Origin: Lysobacterales bacterium
Lineage (GTDB): Bacteria > Pseudomonadota > Gammaproteobacteria > Xanthomonadales > UBA2363
NCBI GenBank assembly: GCA_019634735.1
Contig: JAHCAT010000006.1
Location: 124,001-188,000, forward strand
Direction: 5' to 3'
Length of the DNA stretch: 64,000 bases
Positions 57,398-64,000 of this stretch are shown piece by piece (position 1 is the stretch's first letter; each line of letters starts with the position of its first letter). Below the pieces are notes generated by a model, which saw only the letters and a list, made by a program, of their open reading frames with translations, made no database searches and had not been told where the DNA came from. The position numbers were made by a program, and so were the translations under genes.

Positions 57398-58711
57398 TCA
57401 GCCGCCGGGCGCTGCGGGCAGGCTCAGACGCACCAGCAAGCCGCCGCCGGGCCGGTTGGACAGGGCGATGCGGCCGCCATGCGCCTCGGCGATCTCGCGC
57501 GCCAGCGCCAGGCCCAGGCCGGTGCCGCTGCGCTTGGTGGAGTAGAACGGCACCAGGGCGCTGGCCAGGACCTTCTCGCTCATGCCCGGTCCGGCATCGG
57601 CGACCTCGATGCGGCATTCGCCCGGCCCGGTGCCGACCCGCACGCTGATCGCCGCCGGGTCGGAGCCGGATTCATGGGCGTTCTTCAGCAGGTTGATGAG
57701 CGCCTGGCCGAGCTGCGCCGGGTCCGCCCATCCCGGCGCTTCCGGCAGGGGCTGCGCGACGGCGAACGGATACTGCAATGCCAGCTTGGCCAGGAACGGC
57801 TGCCAGTGGATCGCCTCCGGCCGGGGCGCCGGCAGCTTGGCGAAGGCGGCGTAGCCGCGGATGAACTCGGCCAGGTGGCCGGCACGCTCGCCGATGGTGG
57901 CCAGCACGCCGTCCAGGCGCGCCACCTCGCCGCGACGCGCCAGTTCGCGGCCGGAGTGCGCCAGCGAGGAGATCGGCGCAAGCGAGTTGTTGAGTTCGTG
58001 GCTGATCACCCGCAACACCTTCTTCCAGCTCGCCACCTCCTGGCGGCTGATCTCCCGGGTCATGTGCCGGATCAGGAACAGCCTGTGCGCCTGGCCGTTC
58101 AGGCGGAAACCGCGGGTGGCCAGGTGGAAGATCTCCTCCTCGGCGCCCAGTTCCACGCCGAACAGGCCCTCGCGGCGCTCCGCCACCGCGTCCCGCAGCG
58201 GCGCTGGCGCGGCTTCCAGCAGGGCCGCAAGGTGATGCCCCTCGAGGCGGCGACCCGCGTGCAACAGGCGGCGCGCGGCACTGTTGGCATACACGATGGT
58301 GTCGCGGGCGTTGACCAGTACCAGGGCGGTCGGCGCGTTCTGGGCCAGGGTATCGAGCAGCAGTTCGCGCTGGAACAACGCCTGGCGCTCCTCGCGCAGG
58401 ACGCGGCCGAGCGCATTGTGGGCGGCGACCAGGTCGCCGATCTCGTCGCGCCGGCGGGTCGCCAGGCTGAAGCTGAAGTCGCCGTCCTTGAACGCCGCGA
58501 CGCTGCCGGTCAGGGCCCGCAGCAGGCTGGCCAGGGGCCGGGTCAGCAGGCGCGCCGCGACCAGGCAGACCCCCAGGCTGAGCAGTGCCGCCAGCGCGAA
58601 CACCAGGCGGCCGCCGAGGTCGCGGCCGTGCAAAAGCACGCCCAGCCCGGTGCCCAGCAGCATCGCCGCCACCAGCAGCAGGGCCAGGCGCAGCTCCAGG
58701 CTGGTGCGCAC
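57398..58711 (-). CDS. Sensor histidine kinase (NtrY-like)
   Basis: The 437-residue protein has two membrane helices (about 8-28 and 35-55), a HAMP-type linker and a PAS-like region (about 115-220). The kinase core has phosphoacceptor His238 (VISHELNNSLAPI), an N box in NLLKNAHES, the DAGPGM loop and TGLGLAL. It lacks a sizeable periplasmic domain. The start lies 17 bases after the stop of the adjacent AAA+ response regulator, so the pair is one unit. Confidence 0.92.
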   Translation of the reverse strand: MRTSLELRLALLLVAAMLLGTGLGVLLHGRDLGGRLVFALAALLSLGVCLVAARLLTRPLASLLRALTGSVAAFKDGDFSFSLATRRRDEIGDLVAAHNALGRVLREERQALFQRELLLDTLAQNAPTALVLVNARDTIVYANSAARRLLHAGRRLEGHHLAALLEAAPAPLRDAVAERREGLFGVELGAEEEIFHLATRGFRLNGQAHRLFLIRHMTREISRQEVASWKKVLRVISHELNNSLAPISSLAHSGRELARRGEVARLDGVLATIGERAGHLAEFIRGYAAFAKLPAPRPEAIHWQPFLAKLALQYPFAVAQPLPEAPGWADPAQLGQALINLLKNAHESGSDPAAISVRVGTGPGECRIEVADAGPGMSEKVLASALVPFYSTKRSGTGLGLALAREIAEAHGGRIALSNRPGGGLLVRLSLPAAPGG

Positions 58712-58727
58712 GGCCCGCGGCAGCCGG

Positions 58728-60083
<1,356 letters not shown>

Positions 60084-60187
60084 CGACCTTCGTTCCGTCA
60101 TCTTCCCGCCCCCCCGTGCATCGCATGGATGCCGCAGGGGGCTCAGGGGTTGCGTCGGCGATGTTAGCCGACCGCCGCAAGGGCGGC

Positions 60188-61411
60188 TCAGGCGGTGCGG
60201 GTTGCCAGCGCCGGTGGCACCGCGGCTGCCCGTCCCGCCGGGCCGAGCACCGCCAACTGGCCGAGCACGAACACGACCAGCGCGCCGGCCGGCAGGTAGT
60301 ACCAGGGCAGGCGCTGGGCGTTGATGGCCTGCATCAGCCAGGCGTTGAAGCCATAGGTGAGCGCCGCGCCCAGCACGATGCCCAGGCCGATCATCAGGCC
60401 GTTCTCGGTCTGGAACCAGACGCGGATGTTGAGCCGCCTGGCGCCCAGCGCGCGCCGGGTGCCGATCTGCTTGATGCGGCGGGTCACCCAGAAGCTGGTC
60501 AGGCCGACGATGCCCAGGCCGGTGACCAGCACCATCGCCAGCATGGTGCCGGAAAGGATCGACATCATCGCCCGATCCTGCCTGTAGGAGGCCGCCCGCA
60601 CATCCTCGACGGCGCGCACCCGGCGCACCAGCCGACCGCCGTTCGACGCCTGCAGGGCTGCCTCGACCTGGGCCATCACCCGATCCCGCTCGCCTGGCTC
60701 GGTCCGCACCAGGTAGCGGGAGAATGCGCCGTCCACCGAGATGGTGGGCACCAGCGCGGACTGGTCGATGCTCTGCGAGCCCACCCAGGGCTGCTGGAGG
60801 TGGTCGATCACACCGATGATGGTCACCGTCCGGTTGTCGTTGCCCAGGCCGTACACCTGCTGCCCCACCGCGTTGCCGTCGGGAAACAGTGCCCTGGCCA
60901 GCGCCTCGGTGACGATCACCACGTCGACCGTCACGCCGGTGGCCTGGCTCAGCTCGCCGATCTCGTCGGGGCGGAAATTGCGCCCCTCGACCAAGGTCAG
61001 ACCGAAGGTATCGATCGCCTGCTCGTCCGCGAAGTAGAGGGCGGTGCTGAAGCCTTCCCGGCTGTCGGTGCCGTCGTCCGGCGTCAGCGCAAGCCCGGTG
61101 CTCCAGCCGCCGTTGCTGGTCGGCACGGTGTTGGTGGTGACGGCGTTGCGGACACCCGGCATGGCGCGCAGCAGTGCCAGGTCGGCGGCGACCGCGTCGC
61201 GCAGGTCGTAGCCCGGCGCAAAGCCGAGGCTGTCCACCGTGAAGGTGTTGGTCTCGTCCATCCCGCTGGGCCGGCCGACACGCTCGGCGCGCTCGACGAC
61301 GATGAACAGGCTGTTGCAGATCACCGCCAGGGTGATCGCCACCTGGGCGACGATCAGGAACAGGCCGGCCTTGTTGCGCATCAGGGCGGAGAAGATGGGT
61401 CGAAGTTCCAT
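60188..61411 (-). CDS. FtsX/MacB-type ABC transporter permease 2
   Basis: The 407-residue protein starts at 61411 (MELRPIFSALMRNKAGLFL). It has one N-terminal helix, a periplasmic MacB-like core domain (about 45-270) and three C-terminal helices with the FtsX signature (KQIGTRRALGARRLNIRVWF). It probably dimerises with the adjacent permease 1 (61422-62738). It moves substrates across the envelope by a mechanotransmission mode rather than through a classical channel. Confidence 0.9.
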   Translation of the reverse strand: MELRPIFSALMRNKAGLFLIVAQVAITLAVICNSLFIVVERAERVGRPSGMDETNTFTVDSLGFAPGYDLRDAVAADLALLRAMPGVRNAVTTNTVPTSNGGWSTGLALTPDDGTDSREGFSTALYFADEQAIDTFGLTLVEGRNFRPDEIGELSQATGVTVDVVIVTEALARALFPDGNAVGQQVYGLGNDNRTVTIIGVIDHLQQPWVGSQSIDQSALVPTISVDGAFSRYLVRTEPGERDRVMAQVEAALQASNGGRLVRRVRAVEDVRAASYRQDRAMMSILSGTMLAMVLVTGLGIVGLTSFWVTRRIKQIGTRRALGARRLNIRVWFQTENGLMIGLGIVLGAALTYGFNAWLMQAINAQRLPWYYLPAGALVVFVLGQLAVLGPAGRAAAVPPALATRTA

Positions 61412-61421
61412 GGCCGGAGTC

Positions 61422-62738
61422 CTAGTTGGATTTGAGCTGCAGGGCCGGGGCGACCCGGCAGGCCCGCCAGGTCGGCAGCAGGCCTGCCAGAAGACTGGCG
61501 GCGACAGCGGCGACCACGGTGATGCCCACCATGCCGCCGTCGAGTACCGCCACCTGGGCGATCGCGCCGTTGCCGTACAGGCTGCGCAGACCGGCCAGGC
61601 CAAGCCAGGTGAGCAGCAGGCCGGCGACCGCGCCGGCCATGCCGACGGCGCCGGACTCGATCAGGAACTGCGTGAAGATCTGCCGACGGCTGGCGCCGAC
61701 CGCGCGACGCAGGCCGATCTCCGAGGCGCGCGCCATGAACTTGGCGAGCAGCAGGCCGACCGTGTTGATCAGGCAGACCAGCAGGAACGCGAACGCCAGC
61801 CAGGTCTGGGTCTGCGCATCGCGCGGCACCACCCGGCGTTCCGCCAGCCACTCGGAGACGCTGCTGACCCGGTTGTTGAGCGGGCGCGGGAAGCGGCCGG
61901 CGCTCTTCTGCTCCTGCACATAGCCGTCCAGGTAGTCCTTGTACGCCGCGGCGGCGGCCCGCCCGGGCAGCTCCACCCAGAACGCCATCCATATGCACTC
62001 CGAGGCCAGCCAGTTCGCATAGCCGCTGCCAGGGTCGGACCAGCAGTTGTTGTTGTTGCTGGAGGTGCGCTCCTTCTCGACGCCGATGCCGAACGGCATG
62101 AACATCTCCTCGACGTCATTGAACGCCCCCGAGGAGATCTCGTAGAACTTCGGCTGCGGATCCCAGGCGTCGATGACGCCGGCGACGGTGTATTCCTCGC
62201 CGTCCATGCGCACGCGCCTGCCGACGCTGTTCTCGCCGCCGAACAGGCGCTCGTTCAGCGCCTTGCCCAGCACCACCACGCGCGCGTTGCCGTCGTCCGC
62301 CCGGCGGTCCCAGCCGCCGCCGAACAGGAAGGGCACGTCGAACATCGGGAAGAAGTCGCCATGCGTGTACAGGACCTGCGCCTGGAATGGCTTGACCTCG
62401 GGATTCTCCGGCTCCACCGGCACGAAGTTGGGGAACATCGCCGCCTGCCGGGTCGCCTGCTGGGCCCGGTACAGGGCCATGGCGTCCTGGTAGGTCATCA
62501 GGTTTGGCGGGTTGCCGTACTGGTCGTAGGCGTTGCTGGGCGACCAGTTGTCGACCTGCGGGCGGTAGACGCGGTCGTCGCGGTGCGCCATCGGATTGCC
62601 CGACATCGCGCGCAGCACGGTCAGCGCGGTCATCGAGGCGCCGATGCCCAGGGCGATCGCGGCCACCATCAGCGCGGTGAGCACCGGGTTCCTGCGCAGG
62701 CTGCGGCCTGCCAGCCAGGCGTAATACTGGATCAGCAT
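61422..62738 (-). CDS. FtsX/MacB-type ABC transporter permease 1
   Basis: The 438-residue protein has the same plan as its neighbour: a first helix (about 15-42), a periplasmic domain of about 260 residues and three C-terminal helices (EIGLRRAVGASRRQIFTQFL). Its periplasmic domain carries an Asn-run loop (SSNNNNCW) with two Cys (NNCW and SECIW) that could pair. It lies 10 bases after the ATPase gene and 10 bases before permease 2. Confidence 0.92.
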   Translation of the reverse strand: MLIQYYAWLAGRSLRRNPVLTALMVAAIALGIGASMTALTVLRAMSGNPMAHRDDRVYRPQVDNWSPSNAYDQYGNPPNLMTYQDAMALYRAQQATRQAAMFPNFVPVEPENPEVKPFQAQVLYTHGDFFPMFDVPFLFGGGWDRRADDGNARVVVLGKALNERLFGGENSVGRRVRMDGEEYTVAGVIDAWDPQPKFYEISSGAFNDVEEMFMPFGIGVEKERTSSNNNNCWSDPGSGYANWLASECIWMAFWVELPGRAAAAAYKDYLDGYVQEQKSAGRFPRPLNNRVSSVSEWLAERRVVPRDAQTQTWLAFAFLLVCLINTVGLLLAKFMARASEIGLRRAVGASRRQIFTQFLIESGAVGMAGAVAGLLLTWLGLAGLRSLYGNGAIAQVAVLDGGMVGITVVAAVAASLLAGLLPTWRACRVAPALQLKSN

Positions 62739-62748
62739 GGCGGGCTCC

Positions 62749-63459
62749 TCAGGCGGTGGCGATGGCGCTTGCCAGCACCAGGGCCGGGCCGTCGTCCAGG
62801 TCGGTGACCTGGCCGTCGATGATGTGGACGTTGCGCTGGGCGCGGGCGGCCAGTTCCGGATCGTGGGTGACCATGACGATGGTGGTGCCCTGGTCGTTGA
62901 TCTCCTCGAGCAGGTCCATGACCCCGCGTGCCATCAACGAATCCAGGTTGCCGGTCGGCTCGTCGGCGAGCAGCAGCCGGGGGCTGCCGGCCAAGGCGCG
63001 GGCGATCGCAACGCGCTGCTGCTGGCCGCCCGAAAGCTCGCTGGGGTAGTGCTTCTGCCGCGACGACAGGCCGACCTTGGCGAGCGCCTCCTCGATCCGG
63101 CGGCGGCGCTCGGCGGCATTGAAGCCGCGGTAGCGCAACGGCACGTCGACGTTGTCGAACAGGTTGAGGTCGGGGATCAGGTTGAAGCCCTGGAAGATGA
63201 AGCCGATTTTCTCGTTGCGAAGCCGGGAGCGCGCATTGTCGTCCATGCCATGCACGTCGACGCCGTCCAGGCGGTAGATGCCGGCGCTGAAGGTCTCGAG
63301 CAGGCCGGCGATATTGAGGAAGGTGGTCTTGCCGGAGCCGGACGGGCCGGTCACGGCGACGAACTCGCCCTCCCGGACGTGGATCGAGAAGTCGCGCAGC
63401 GCGTGGGTCTCGATCATGTGGGTCTGGTAGACCTTGGAGAGGTTCTGCATCAGCAGCAT
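62749..63459 (-). CDS. ABC transporter ATP-binding protein (MacB/LolD type)
   Basis: The 236-residue ATPase has Walker A GPSGSGKTT (38-46), Q loop Gln90, signature LSGGQ (142-146), Walker B LLLADEP (162-168) and switch His199. The N-terminal MLLMQNLSKVYQTHMIETHAL pattern and the MDDNARSRLRNEKIGFIFQ stretch belong to the MacB/LolD/FtsE group. It powers the two permeases encoded next. An in-frame alternative Met is at residue 4. Confidence 0.94.
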   Translation of the reverse strand: MLLMQNLSKVYQTHMIETHALRDFSIHVREGEFVAVTGPSGSGKTTFLNIAGLLETFSAGIYRLDGVDVHGMDDNARSRLRNEKIGFIFQGFNLIPDLNLFDNVDVPLRYRGFNAAERRRRIEEALAKVGLSSRQKHYPSELSGGQQQRVAIARALAGSPRLLLADEPTGNLDSLMARGVMDLLEEINDQGTTIVMVTHDPELAARAQRNVHIIDGQVTDLDDGPALVLASAIATA

Positions 63460-63546
63460 GGCGGGGTTCCTGGGCGTTCGGTCGGGGAAAGGGGTTGCGG
63501 TTGCCTACGCTGCCGCCGGGCAAGCGGTCGGGCGGGCACGGTGCCG

Positions 63547-64000
63547 TCAGGGGCGGTCGCCGGTGAGGTGGATGCGCTCCGCGTCCTCGAAGGCGTCGGT
63601 TCCGGCGATCACGATGCGGTCGCCGGCGGACAGGCCCGACACCACTTCGATCTCCGACAGGCTGCCGGCGCCGAGCTGGATCGGGCGCCGAACCGCGAAG
63701 CCGTCGACCACCACGTAAGCCTGGCGGCCGCTGCCCGCCTCCACGAAGGGTCCGCGCTGCACCTTCAGGACGTCGTTGCGCTCGTCGATCAGCACCCGCG
63801 CCGACAGGCGCTGGCTCTGGCGCAATCCCGAGGGTTGCTCTTCCACGAAGCGCAGGCGCGCCCGGACCTGGCCGTTGACCACCTCCGGCGACAGCGAGGC
63901 AAGCTCGGCACGGAACGCCCGCCCCTGGAAGGCCACTTCGCCCGGCAGGCCGGGACTCAGGTCGTCGGCGAAGCTTTCCGGGGCGTCGATCTCCAGCTCC
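63547..64000 (-). CDS. Periplasmic adaptor (HlyD/MacA-type), C-terminal part
   Basis: The frame runs open to the window edge, so the N-terminus is missing. The visible 150 residues are the beta-barrel and membrane-proximal end of an RND/MacA-type adaptor: GLPGEVAFQGRAFRAEL, RLRFVEEQPSGLRQSQRLSARV, AYVVVDGFAVRRPI and GLSAGDRIVIAGTDAF. It would bridge the ABC permeases to an outer-membrane channel. It is the first known gene of the ABC unit, 87 bases before the ATPase. Confidence 0.88.
   Translation of the reverse strand, partial: ELEIDAPESFADDLSPGLPGEVAFQGRAFRAELASLSPEVVNGQVRARLRFVEEQPSGLRQSQRLSARVLIDERNDVLKVQRGPFVEAGSGRQAYVVVDGFAVRRPIQLGAGSLSEIEVVSGLSAGDRIVIAGTDAFEDAERIHLTGDRP

Overview
The window is about 70% GC, with strong third-position GC that throws long antisense shadow frames. 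It reads as chromosomal DNA of a gammaproteobacterium, most likely of the Xanthomonadales/Lysobacterales. The clues are an Xps-type type II secretion operon (gspE-F-G-H-I-J-K-L-M-N-D, no gspC, GspN before the secretin), the conserved blocks xerD-dsbC, pepA-holC divergent from lptF-lptG, gcvT-gcvH and LemA-M48, and G-rich heptanucleotide arrays between genes. The genus cannot be told from the sequence alone. I see no rRNA, tRNA, CRISPR array, prophage or transposase gene.

Layout. 1-5.5 kb: four exported or lipid-anchored proteins of unknown role and a 269-bp intergenic repeat with 19-bp terminal inverted repeats. 5.5-17.4 kb: the minus-strand type II secretion operon, whose reading order starts with an unidentified membrane protein. 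17.5-21.3 kb: purL. 21.5-30.3 kb: four tandem paralogous exported proteins, each with its own near-identical sigma70-type promoter. They share a nearly constant N-terminal half built of two repeat modules and a divergent C-terminal half. 30.4-33 kb: dsbC, xerD and an RDD membrane protein. 33-33.9 kb: a gene-free stretch with a partial repeat copy and a large 7/8-bp tandem array. 33.9-38.1 kb: holC, pepA, then divergent lptF-lptG. 38.3-42.9 kb: an exported M23 peptidase, a LytTR/LytS-type two-component pair and an ATP/ADP-translocase-like transporter. 42.9-46.9 kb: M48 protease, LemA and an exported beta-lactamase-like serine hydrolase. 46.9-50.2 kb: a second copy of the 270-bp repeat, a TonB-type protein, a third heptamer array and an SRPBCC/GyrI-like protein. 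50.5-53 kb: a lysine/alanine-rich histone H1-like protein with a long structured leader, then gcvH and gcvT. 53-55.9 kb: Fur-box-controlled iron ABC permease and binding protein with no ATPase gene nearby. 55.9-57.3 kb: NfeD and SPFH proteins. 57.4-64 kb: a sensor kinase, an AAA+ response regulator with an altered GAFTGA loop, two FtsX-type permeases, an ABC ATPase and the end of a periplasmic adaptor.

How it fits together. Much of the window serves the envelope and export: type II secretion, disulfide isomerisation, LPS transport, murein hydrolysis, iron uptake and a MacAB-like exporter. The four paralogues and the exported proteins at the left end are plausible type II cargo or surface proteins, but that is inference. 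The most unusual items are the four-gene paralogue array, the G-rich heptamer arrays just 3' of stop codons (two of them inverted between gspE and gspF), the terminal-inverted-repeat element, the cysteine-free GspE and the altered AAA+ regulator.
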